Positions 54,623 to 62,608 of a stretch of 64,000 nt of DNA are shown piece after piece. A program made the position numbers and the translations under genes. The DNA is from UBA11891 sp965658355. Its GTDB lineage: Bacteria > Bacteroidota > Bacteroidia > Flavobacteriales > Flavobacteriaceae. The notes beneath the pieces were generated by a model. It did not search any database and was not told where the DNA came from. It was given only the letters and a program-made list of their open reading frames with translations. The stretch spans positions 77,799-141,798 of the forward strand of contig CBFHRX010000001.1 in the NCBI GenBank assembly GCA_965658355.1. The letters run 5' to 3'. Position 1 is the stretch's first letter; each line of letters opens with the position of its first letter.

Positions 54623-55069
54623 ATGAAAAAAGAGGAAGCAGAAAATTATTTACATCAAAAAGTTGAGAATGGGGAGGTAGTAAGTCCCGTTCTTCCAGGT
54701 GGAATCAAAAACTATTTGATTGATATTGATGGAACAATTTGTGATGATATTCCCAACGAAGAGCCTGAAAGAATGGCAACTGCTGAAGTATTTCCAGATG
54801 CTTTGGTTACTTTGAATAAATGGTATGAAGAAGGCCATCTTATTTGTTTTTTCACTTCAAGAGTAGAAGCCCATAGGGAGGTGACTGAAAAGTGGCTCAA
54901 GGAAAATGGCTTTAAATACCACAGTTTATTGATGGGGAAACCAAGAGGAGGGAACTACCATTGGATAGACAACCATTTGGTAAAAGCAACTCGATACAAT
55001 GGAAAATTTACTGATTTAGTAGAAAAAGAAGTAACCATAGAGGTATTTGACGACGGACAACACAAGTAA
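54623..55069 (+). CDS. Small HAD-superfamily phosphatase-like protein
   Basis: A 148-residue protein. DIDGTICDD (Asp34 and Asp36) is HAD motif I, CFFTSRVE is motif II, and WIDNHLVKATRY near 115 provides a late acidic position. It lacks a cap domain of size. Such proteins in Bacteroidota have often been labelled phosphoheptose isomerase, but the HAD motifs say phosphatase or phosphotransferase. The gene is inserted between the two Fe-S protein genes, with 15 and 5 bases of spacing. That position is conserved enough in my memory of Flavobacteria to be more than chance. Substrate unknown. Confidence 0.75.
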   Translation: MKKEEAENYLHQKVENGEVVSPVLPGGIKNYLIDIDGTICDDIPNEEPERMATAEVFPDALVTLNKWYEEGHLICFFTSRVEAHREVTEKWLKENGFKYHSLLMGKPRGGNYHWIDNHLVKATRYNGKFTDLVEKEVTIEVFDDGQHK

Positions 55070-55074
55070 AAAAT

Positions 55075-55854
55075 ATGGTAGTACCAACGTTAGCAGAAAT
55101 GACCGCCCGTGGGGAAAAACCCGACGTGCTTTTTTGGGTAGGCTGTGCCGGAAGTTTTGATGATCGAGCTAAAAAAATCACCAAAGCCTTTGTGAAACTA
55201 TTGAATAAAGCCAATGTTTCTTTTGCCGTACTCGGTTCCGAAGAAAGTTGTACGGGAGATCCTGCCAAGCGAGCTGGGAATGAATTTTTATTTCAAATGC
55301 AAGCCATGAGTAATATTGAAGTGCTCAACGCTTATGAGGTTACAAAAATAGTAACGACCTGCCCACACTGCTTTAATACCCTTAAAAATGAATACCCTGA
55401 GCTGGGGGGGCATTATGAGGTCTTGCATCATACGCAGCTTCTAAAAAAAATGGTTAAAGAGGGGAAGCTCCAAATTGAAGGTGGTACTTTTAGAGGAAAA
55501 CGAATTACATTTCACGACCCCTGCTATTTAGGAAGGGCCAACCAAGTGTATGAAGCGCCAAGAGAATTGATTGCAAAACTTGATGCGGAGTTGGTTGAGA
55601 TGCGAAATTGTAAATCAAATGGCCTTTGTTGTGGCGCTGGTGGGGCCCAAATGTTTAAAGAACCCGAGAAAGGCAATAAGGATATCAACATCGAAAGAAC
55701 GGAACAAGCGCTTGAAACAGCCCCTGATATAATAGCTGCTGCCTGTCCTTTTTGCAATACCATGATGTCTGATGGCGTGAAAAATAAAGAGAAAGAAGAA
55801 ACGCTGGTTGTCAAAGACATTGCCGAATTAATTGCAGAAGCAGAAGAGCTTTAA
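55075..55854 (+). CDS. CCG-domain (Fe-S)-binding protein, HdrB/LutA-like
   Basis: A 259-residue soluble protein with two cysteine-rich CCG units: the first includes VGCAGSFDDR and CTGDPAKR with TCPHCFNTLKNEY; the second has HDPCYLGR, CCGAGG near 185, and AACPFCNTMM. Such units bind a non-cubane Fe-S cluster in HdrB, GlpC, LutA and SdhE-type proteins. It would partner the membrane dicluster protein in the same operon. The start is five bases after the HAD gene. The substrate, possibly a thiol-disulfide pair or a 2-hydroxy acid, is unknown. Confidence 0.85.
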   Translation: MVVPTLAEMTARGEKPDVLFWVGCAGSFDDRAKKITKAFVKLLNKANVSFAVLGSEESCTGDPAKRAGNEFLFQMQAMSNIEVLNAYEVTKIVTTCPHCFNTLKNEYPELGGHYEVLHHTQLLKKMVKEGKLQIEGGTFRGKRITFHDPCYLGRANQVYEAPRELIAKLDAELVEMRNCKSNGLCCGAGGAQMFKEPEKGNKDINIERTEQALETAPDIIAAACPFCNTMMSDGVKNKEKEETLVVKDIAELIAEAEEL

Positions 55855-55855
55855 T

Positions 55856-56338
55856 ATGTACGTTCCATTTGAATCTCTTTCCGATAGCTCCAGAGTTTGG
55901 ATATACCAGGCCAATAGAAGCCTAAGAGAAGCCGAAATACAGGATATAAGTGTTCGTTGTGAGGCTTTCTTAACAGACTGGACCGCTCATGGAACAGCTC
56001 TCAAAGCGGGCTTCAAAATTGTTTACAAGCGGTTTGTCATTATTGCCTTAGACGAAACCCCCCAACACGCTACGGGATGTTCTATAGACGCTTCTGTGCA
56101 TTTTATTCAATCCCTGGAGCAAGCGTATGATATTGTCTTATTAGATAAGATGAATGTTACCTATAAGCAAGGTGATTATATTGCCTATAAGCCCTTGTCA
56201 GATTTTAGAAAAATGGCCAAAGATAAGGCCGTAACGGCCAATACTATAGTATTTAATAATTTAGTGCTCACAAAAGAAGAACTTAATACCCTATGGGAGG
56301 TTCCTGCTTCTGAAAGTTGGCACGCACGTTTCTTTTAA
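55856..56338 (+). CDS. Conserved small protein of unknown function
   Basis: A 160-residue protein starting MYVPFESLSDSSRVWIYQANR and ending SESWHARFF. Homologues in Flavobacteria are sometimes labelled ABC transporter ATPase, but there is no Walker A, signature or Walker B motif here, so that name is not supported. GCSIDASVHFIQ in the middle carries a single Cys. No signal peptide or membrane helix. It begins one base after the CCG protein's stop codon and is therefore probably part of the Fe-S operon, followed 13 bases later by the GH3 fusion gene. Confidence 0.75.
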   Translation: MYVPFESLSDSSRVWIYQANRSLREAEIQDISVRCEAFLTDWTAHGTALKAGFKIVYKRFVIIALDETPQHATGCSIDASVHFIQSLEQAYDIVLLDKMNVTYKQGDYIAYKPLSDFRKMAKDKAVTANTIVFNNLVLTKEELNTLWEVPASESWHARFF

Positions 56339-56351
56339 ATTTAAAAAACGA

Positions 56352-59258
56352 ATGATCCGGAATTGTCTATTCTTCCTTTTAGGGATATCAACCCTTATAC
56401 AAGCTCAGCCCAACCCCTTGATCGCAAAAGATGCAGCAGCCCAGCAGCAATGGGTGGACAGTGTTTATGATTCTTTTACTCTAGACCAAAAAATAGGACA
56501 GCTATTTATCCCCATGGTCCGTCCGCTATCGAAAAGTGACAAGCACCTTTCAGAGATGATTGAATTAGTCGAAGAGAAACATATCGGAGGGGTGGTTTTT
56601 TCAACGGGTCATCCTGTTTTACAAACCAAGATATTGAATGAATTGCAAGCCAAAGCAACCCTTCCACTCTTGGCTACCTTAGACGGTGAATGGGGCGTCG
56701 GAATGCGCATGGATTCCGTGATGGATTTCCCTTGGAATCTGACCCTTGGCGCTATTCAGGACAATAATATTGTATACGAAATAGGAAAAAGTATTGGGGA
56801 ACAACATCTTAGAATGGGCTTGAAAATGAACTATTCTCCTGTACTGGATGTAAACAGCAACCCCCTTAACCCCATCATTGGAAATCGCTCTTTTGGGGAG
56901 GACCCTGAAAATGTGACTGCCAAGGGTTTGGCGATGTTTAAAGGGCTACGGGACGCAGGTGTACTAACATCAGGAAAGCATTTTCCAGGGCATGGCGATA
57001 CACAGGACGACTCACACAAAACACTACCAACTCTAGCTGCCTCAGAAGCCAGACTCGACAGTATCGAACTGCTTCCCTATAAAAAGCTAATTTCAGAAGG
57101 CATCCATTCTGTCATGGTTGGCCACTTGAATATTCCTTCAATGGTTAAGAATAAACGACCGAGTAGTATTGCCCCTGTAATTGTTCAAGACTTGTTGCAA
57201 GACCAAATGGGTTTTAAAGGATTGGTGATTACCGATGCTATGGACATGAAAGGGGTCGTCGATTTTGTAGGGGATTCGAATGCTGATTTGGAATCCTTTC
57301 TTGCGGGGAATGATGTCATACTCGTATCCGCTAATACGAGACAGGGCATAGCAGCCATAAAAGAGACGTATCAAAAAGGACAGATTACGGAAGGCAGATT
57401 GGCCCATTCTGTAAAGAAAATACTACAAGCAAAATATCTAGTAGGTGTTCACAATTACCAGCCGACTTCCCTTGTCAATATAACACAAGAATTAAACCGA
57501 TCCAAGGACAGTATACTCTACAAAAAAGCGATGCGGGCGGCTCTTACGCTTCTTGAAAACAAGGGGGTATTACCTCTGTCACCTCAAAAAAAATACGGGT
57601 ATTTAGGGCTCGGTGATGCTAGTGGAGAAACATTTTTCAAAAAGTTGCAGGCTTATGCTGATTTTCAACAAATAGATTCAAAAGGTGATTTTCAGCAAAT
57701 CAAAAATCAGCTACAGAATACAGCAGCATTGGTGATTGGTTTTCACAGGTCGGATGAAACCCCATGGAAATCGGAACGTTTTTCAAAAAAAGAGCGGCAA
57801 TTACTAGCCAAACTCCAAAAGCTAAAGATTCCAGTGATCCTAAGCGTTTTTGTAAAGCCCTATGCGATAGCACAACTACAGGACCCTACTGAATTTGAAG
57901 GGCTCTTGCTGAGCTACCAAAATAACCCTATGGTACAAGAGCTTGCTGCTGATGCCCTATTTGGGCAGCAACGAATCAACGGAAAACTTCCTGTTCGTAT
58001 TGGGGATGTCTATGCAGTAGGGGAAGGAATGGAAATGGAAGCAACAGCAAAATTGACATATGCTACCCCCAGCAGTGTTGGCTTCTCAAAAGAGAAACTA
58101 AAGAAAATCGATGCTCTTGCAAAAATAGCCATAGATTCTGCCATGACCCCAGGGATGCAAATACTCATTGCGCGCCAGGGAAAAATAGTGTATCAAAAAA
58201 GTTTTGGCCACCATACCTATGCCCAAAACCAAGCGGTTACGAATACAGATCTTTACGACCTTGCTTCTTTGACGAAAATACTAGGGACTTTGCCATTGGT
58301 GATACAAGCAGTTGATTCGGCTCATATTTCTCTGGAAACGCCGTTGAAAAAATTAATCCCAGAATGGTCTGACAGCAATAAAAGTGATAGTACACTGAAA
58401 GAAATGTTGTCACATTATGCGCAATTGACACCTTGGATTCCTTTTTACAAAGAAACGCTTGATAAAAATAATAGGCCCAATCGGAAATTCTACAGAACTA
58501 AGAAAAGTCGTCGATTTCCGGTTGCGGTGAGCGAGAATTTGTATTTGAAGAAAAATTATAAAGAAAAAATCTATGAATCCATTGAAGAGAGTCCCAGATT
58601 GGATTCCCTTTATTATAAATATTCAGATTTGCCCTTTATCATACTAAAGGAATTTTTGGAGCGTCGTTATTCAAAACCCCTAGATCAGCTAATGGAAGAG
58701 CGCTTCTATGGCCCTTTAGGACTGCGACACACTACTTATAATCCATACAAAAAGTTTGCAGCAGATAGAATAGTACCTTCAGAGCGGGATGCCTATTTTC
58801 GATATACTGAGCTGGATGGGTATGTACACGATATGGGGGCCGCCATGTTAGGAGGAGTTGGCGGCCATGCAGGCCTTTTTTCAAATGCGTATGAAGTAGC
58901 TGTATTGATGCAGTTGTACTTGCAAAAAGGGCAATATGCAGCACAAAACTTTTTTTCATCTTCTACATTTGATGCCTTTAATCAGTGTTATTATTGTGCC
59001 GAAAACAATAGAAGAGGTGTTGGCTTGGATAAACCTTTTTTGGAGGGTGGGAGTGAAAACACCTGTGGTTGCGTAGGTCCCAAAAGTTTTGGACACCTTG
59101 GATTTACGGGTACTTATGCCTGGGCTGACCCTGAAAATGAGCTTGTCTTTGTCTTTTTATCGAATCGTACCTATCCTACTATGGAAAACAATCTTTTGGG
59201 TAAACACAACATACGAACCCGCATGCAAGGCTTGGTTTATGACGCCCTTATCAATTAG
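56352..59258 (+). CDS. GH3 glycosidase fused to a beta-lactamase-like serine hydrolase
   Basis: A 968-residue exported protein (signal peptide FFLLGISTLIQAQ). Residues about 30-375 are a GH3 domain of NagZ type: FSTGHP, SFGEDPENV, KHFPGHGDT near 210 and the putative nucleophile Asp in TDAMDMKG near 296. A GH3-C-like segment follows to about 570. The C-terminal 370 residues are a class C beta-lactamase/penicillin-binding fold: SLTK (Ser-x-x-Lys near 638), YSD near 755 and HLGFTG near 913 (His-x-Gly). One enzyme may thus trim GlcNAc and peptide or ester groups of peptidoglycan in the periplasm. Such fusions occur in Bacteroidota; activity of the second half is unproven. Confidence 0.92.
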   Translation: MIRNCLFFLLGISTLIQAQPNPLIAKDAAAQQQWVDSVYDSFTLDQKIGQLFIPMVRPLSKSDKHLSEMIELVEEKHIGGVVFSTGHPVLQTKILNELQAKATLPLLATLDGEWGVGMRMDSVMDFPWNLTLGAIQDNNIVYEIGKSIGEQHLRMGLKMNYSPVLDVNSNPLNPIIGNRSFGEDPENVTAKGLAMFKGLRDAGVLTSGKHFPGHGDTQDDSHKTLPTLAASEARLDSIELLPYKKLISEGIHSVMVGHLNIPSMVKNKRPSSIAPVIVQDLLQDQMGFKGLVITDAMDMKGVVDFVGDSNADLESFLAGNDVILVSANTRQGIAAIKETYQKGQITEGRLAHSVKKILQAKYLVGVHNYQPTSLVNITQELNRSKDSILYKKAMRAALTLLENKGVLPLSPQKKYGYLGLGDASGETFFKKLQAYADFQQIDSKGDFQQIKNQLQNTAALVIGFHRSDETPWKSERFSKKERQLLAKLQKLKIPVILSVFVKPYAIAQLQDPTEFEGLLLSYQNNPMVQELAADALFGQQRINGKLPVRIGDVYAVGEGMEMEATAKLTYATPSSVGFSKEKLKKIDALAKIAIDSAMTPGMQILIARQGKIVYQKSFGHHTYAQNQAVTNTDLYDLASLTKILGTLPLVIQAVDSAHISLETPLKKLIPEWSDSNKSDSTLKEMLSHYAQLTPWIPFYKETLDKNNRPNRKFYRTKKSRRFPVAVSENLYLKKNYKEKIYESIEESPRLDSLYYKYSDLPFIILKEFLERRYSKPLDQLMEERFYGPLGLRHTTYNPYKKFAADRIVPSERDAYFRYTELDGYVHDMGAAMLGGVGGHAGLFSNAYEVAVLMQLYLQKGQYAAQNFFSSSTFDAFNQCYYCAENNRRGVGLDKPFLEGGSENTCGCVGPKSFGHLGFTGTYAWADPENELVFVFLSNRTYPTMENNLLGKHNIRTRMQGLVYDALIN

Positions 59259-59314
59259 ATAGCTGTTTGGTATTCAAATCAGCAATCACATATTAGTCGT
59301 AATGAGGGATAGTT

Positions 59315-59342
59315 TTGACTCCATCAAAAAGCAATATATTTG
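59315..59342 (+). promoter_or_regulatory. Promoter of bshA
   Basis: A -33 TTG at 59315-59317, a 17-bp spacer, TATATTTG at 59335-59342 (exact) and then only five bases to the ATG at 59348. The most complete example of the short-leader geometry seen in this window. Confidence 0.75.
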
Positions 59343-59347
59343 AGGCC

Positions 59348-60481
59348 ATGAAAATAGGTATTGTATGTTATCCTACATTTGGTGGGAGTGGGGTTGTCGC
59401 CACTGAATTAGGTCACGCTCTTTCAGAAAAAGGGCATGAGATTCATTTTATAACCTATAAGCAACCGGTTCGGCTTAATACCTTACAGGCCAATATTCAT
59501 TTTCATGAAGTGATTATCCCGGACTATCCGCTGTTTAAGTACCAACCTTACGAGTTAGCCCTTTCGAGTAAGTTAGTTCAGGTTGTCCAAAAAGAAAAGC
59601 TTGAAATACTGCACGTACATTATGCGATCCCACATGCTTATGCTGCCTATATGGCGCAGAAGATGTTGGAAGATATGGGCATTAAAATCCCTATAGTAAC
59701 AACCCTTCACGGAACCGATATTACATTGGTAGGAAGCCATCCCTTTTATAAAGAGGCTGTTGCTTTTAGTATCAATCATTCCAATGCTGTTACAGCGGTA
59801 TCACAAAGTTTAAAAGACGACACCCTGCGCTTGTTTCCCATTAAGAATACGATTCAAGTCATTTATAATTTCATCGATGCGGATTTTTATAAAAGTCGAC
59901 AAATGCCATGTGAACGCGCTTTAATTGCGGATAAGGAGGAAAGGGTGATCACTCATATCAGTAATTTTAGACCTTTAAAAAGAGTGCTGGATGTCATTAA
60001 GACATTTGAACTCATCCAGGACCAATGCCCAGCTAAACTCCTTATGGTAGGCGAGGGTATCGATAAAGAAAAAGCAGTCGCATATTGCAAAGAAAAGGGG
60101 CTAGAAGAAAAGGTTGTATTTCTGGGTAAGAGCAATGAAATTGATCGGATATTATGTTTTTCAGATTTGTTTTTACTGCCCTCAGAGCAAGAGAGTTTTG
60201 GCTTGGCAGCCCTAGAAGCTATGATCCATAAAGTGCCAGTTATCTCTAGTAATGCAGGGGGGATTCCTGAGGTTAACAAAGAGGGTTATTCAGGCTATTT
60301 ACTTGAGGTAGGTGACTATAAAGGAATGGCGGAAAGAGCAATTCAATTGTTACACGATTCCAAGATGCATACTAAATTCAAAAAGCAAGCCTTTGAACAA
60401 GCGATGCAATTTGACCTAAAAAAAATTGTAGGTCAATACGAGTCTGTATACCAGAAGGCTATTTTAAAAAAGACCTATTAG
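59348..60481 (+). CDS. bshA: N-acetyl-alpha-D-glucosaminyl L-malate synthase
   Basis: GT4 glycosyltransferase making GlcNAc-malate, the first intermediate of the thiol bacillithiol. The 377-residue protein starts MKIGIVCYPTFGGSGVVATELG, has HVHYAIPHAYAAY, TTLHGTDITLVG, and the sugar-nucleotide site EQESFGLAALEAM with GGIPEV near 300, the order and length of BshA. ATG 59348 is preferred to an upstream frame opening at 59315, which would include the promoter. No bshB or bshC lies in the window. Its stop overlaps that of the acylase gene by four bases. Presence of BshA argues that this organism uses bacillithiol instead of or beside glutathione. Confidence 0.93.
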   Translation: MKIGIVCYPTFGGSGVVATELGHALSEKGHEIHFITYKQPVRLNTLQANIHFHEVIIPDYPLFKYQPYELALSSKLVQVVQKEKLEILHVHYAIPHAYAAYMAQKMLEDMGIKIPIVTTLHGTDITLVGSHPFYKEAVAFSINHSNAVTAVSQSLKDDTLRLFPIKNTIQVIYNFIDADFYKSRQMPCERALIADKEERVITHISNFRPLKRVLDVIKTFELIQDQCPAKLLMVGEGIDKEKAVAYCKEKGLEEKVVFLGKSNEIDRILCFSDLFLLPSEQESFGLAALEAMIHKVPVISSNAGGIPEVNKEGYSGYLLEVGDYKGMAERAIQLLHDSKMHTKFKKQAFEQAMQFDLKKIVGQYESVYQKAILKKTY

Positions 60482-62538
60482 TCCGGGTGATAAATACGAA
60501 CTGCTGTTTGGTATACGGCTTCTTTATCCAAGGTCATTTTCTTTGTTTGTTTCCGAGCGTATAATTCCATTTGATCATTGTAATGTGGGGACTCAGGGTG
60601 GTCAGAACTTCCGTATGAAATCACTGTATTGATTTCGGGCCCATCGGATGTGAATTTTATTAATCCAATATAGGATTCCCCTGCTGTAATTTTTATTTTA
60701 CCCTTGTCATACGGCACTCCATACATGGCTGTAAGCACGTCAGGCATCCCCCAGATTCCGATTTTTTTAGTTCCTCTAACAAGCTGTTGAAAATCACCTA
60801 AGCGTACCTCAGTAGTCTTAAAGTACTTCTTCATATAGGCTTGTGTATCTTCAAGTGATTTGATGATATAGGTAGCTGGAAAGATTTTATCTCCTGGCAA
60901 TTGTCGGGCATATTTTAAGCAGTTGTAATAAAAAATGGCAAAAGCCCCTGCTCCAAGAGACTCTGGATTTGTATTTCGATCCCACTTTTGGATGCGATTG
61001 ATTAAAACGGCTAGCTTAGGGTATTTACGAGCCTCAATTTTTTGCAGTGCCGATATATCCATAAATGAATACTGAAAAGGAGTGGGGAAATAGCTGTCGT
61101 ATTTGATGCGTTTAAAATCCTCAAAGTCCAGCTTTTCATATTGGTCAATGAGTTGTTTTAAGCGAAAGGAACGATTGTTGTCAAACTCTTCAAAGCCCAT
61201 GTCTTTTGAAAAACGATCGGTATTGGGGTTGTCTTCTTTGGCTGAGGATAAGAAAGGGGAATGGTTGGCATTGTAAAAATACCCAGAGGCCGGTTGTATT
61301 ACCTGGGGTAATTCTGCTACTTCATAGGTGTCTGTCCAAAGTGTTTTAAGCGTATTTCCGGGAACTGTATTTTTCCAGTCATAGCCTTCAGCTCGTTTCG
61401 GAATCAACCCATTGGAAATATAAAAAATGGTATCGTTTTTATCTGCATAGCCGATGTTATAACCCGGAAGCGCTTTCATTTTAAGGGTCTGATAAAAATC
61501 ACTAAAGCTAGTCGCCTTATTCATGCGCCACCATTGTTCCAAGCCCCTGATATCAAATAAGGCAGGGGTTCTAACAGCATAAAAACCGCTTTTATTTTTT
61601 AGAGTAGGCCCAAATATACTTTTGTAATAGGTGCGCTTTATGGATATGGGTATCCCAAGAAGTCGAAATGTTAGATGGGCTTTCTTTTTCTCCAAACTGT
61701 AGTATTGGTCATCTACGCGGTATTGTAATTTATTTTTGGGATGCATTTCCAATGCAAAAAGATCTGTTTTATCGGGATTGTTGACTGTATGTGACCAAGC
61801 CAAATGTTCATTGACACCAATCAGTATGTTGGGGCTTCCAGCAAAAAGAGTCCCGATTATATTAGTCCCTTCCTCAGAGCACAAATGCGCCTCATACCAC
61901 GAAACAGGCCCGTCTAGTGGTTGGTGGGTGTTAATGGCCAAATAAGTGGCACCGTCTTTTGTTTTAAAACTGTTAAACCCAAAGGTGTTGGAGCCCTTTG
62001 GTTGGGTTTGTTTGGGCGCTGCTTGATTGCCTATAATTTTGCCTACGGCCTTATCTCCACCAGATGAAATGAAGAGTTGTAATTGTGCATAGCGAAGCAT
62101 CATTTTGGGAGTGACAGGAAAAAGCTCTTTAACCAACACTTCCTCAGGGTGCTTAGTAGCATAACTGTTTAATCCTTGTGCATAGCCACTAACAACCTTT
62201 TTGTAGGCAGGGCTTATTTTTTTGTCAAAGTCTGCCGCTACAAGTTCTTCTGAATTAATAAACTGGGCAATAAAATCAGCTGCTAAACCTGCATTTCCAA
62301 TTGCTTTTGATAGCATCTCATTACCGGCTAGATACGCTTGCTGTATTGTTTTAAAATCATCCTCGGCATGCGCCCAGGCTAATCCATAAGCGACAGCAGC
62401 GTCAGTGGGGCCAAAAATATGAGGAACACCATAGGAGTCTCTGACAATTTCAACCTCAGTAGGGTCCACTTTTTTTTGTCCGATGGCCAAGCTAGTGACG
62501 AATACCATAATTAGTAAAGGAATACAATTCTTTTTCAT
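60478..62538 (-). CDS. Penicillin acylase family (Ntn-hydrolase) protein, exported
   Basis: A 686-residue precursor with signal peptide (KKNCIPLLIMVFVTSLAIG). The family's autocatalytic cleavage site is seen as KGSNTFGF with Gly182-Ser183; Ser183 would become the N-terminal nucleophile of the beta chain, the preceding part being the alpha chain plus spacer. Other marks are the RDSYGVPHIFG start, WYEAHL, and NIGYADKNDTIFYISNG. Members cleave beta-lactam side chains, acyl-homoserine lactones or other N-acyl amides; substrate not predictable. Single gene, convergent with bshA, divergent from the GH20 gene. Confidence 0.92.
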   Translation of the reverse strand: MKKNCIPLLIMVFVTSLAIGQKKVDPTEVEIVRDSYGVPHIFGPTDAAVAYGLAWAHAEDDFKTIQQAYLAGNEMLSKAIGNAGLAADFIAQFINSEELVAADFDKKISPAYKKVVSGYAQGLNSYATKHPEEVLVKELFPVTPKMMLRYAQLQLFISSGGDKAVGKIIGNQAAPKQTQPKGSNTFGFNSFKTKDGATYLAINTHQPLDGPVSWYEAHLCSEEGTNIIGTLFAGSPNILIGVNEHLAWSHTVNNPDKTDLFALEMHPKNKLQYRVDDQYYSLEKKKAHLTFRLLGIPISIKRTYYKSIFGPTLKNKSGFYAVRTPALFDIRGLEQWWRMNKATSFSDFYQTLKMKALPGYNIGYADKNDTIFYISNGLIPKRAEGYDWKNTVPGNTLKTLWTDTYEVAELPQVIQPASGYFYNANHSPFLSSAKEDNPNTDRFSKDMGFEEFDNNRSFRLKQLIDQYEKLDFEDFKRIKYDSYFPTPFQYSFMDISALQKIEARKYPKLAVLINRIQKWDRNTNPESLGAGAFAIFYYNCLKYARQLPGDKIFPATYIIKSLEDTQAYMKKYFKTTEVRLGDFQQLVRGTKKIGIWGMPDVLTAMYGVPYDKGKIKITAGESYIGLIKFTSDGPEINTVISYGSSDHPESPHYNDQMELYARKQTKKMTLDKEAVYQTAVRIYHPD

Positions 62539-62608
62539 AACATTGTGTAACTATAAATACGTCTCAAGGAGACTCTTTGGAAGTGTTATTTGCTAAAATA
62601 TAAATATT

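Noticed and set aside
54623..55069. Phosphoheptose isomerase (GmhA)
   Set aside because: HAD motifs are present and no SIS-domain features are seen.
55856..56338. ABC transporter ATPase
   Set aside because: No Walker A, signature or Walker B motif in 160 residues.
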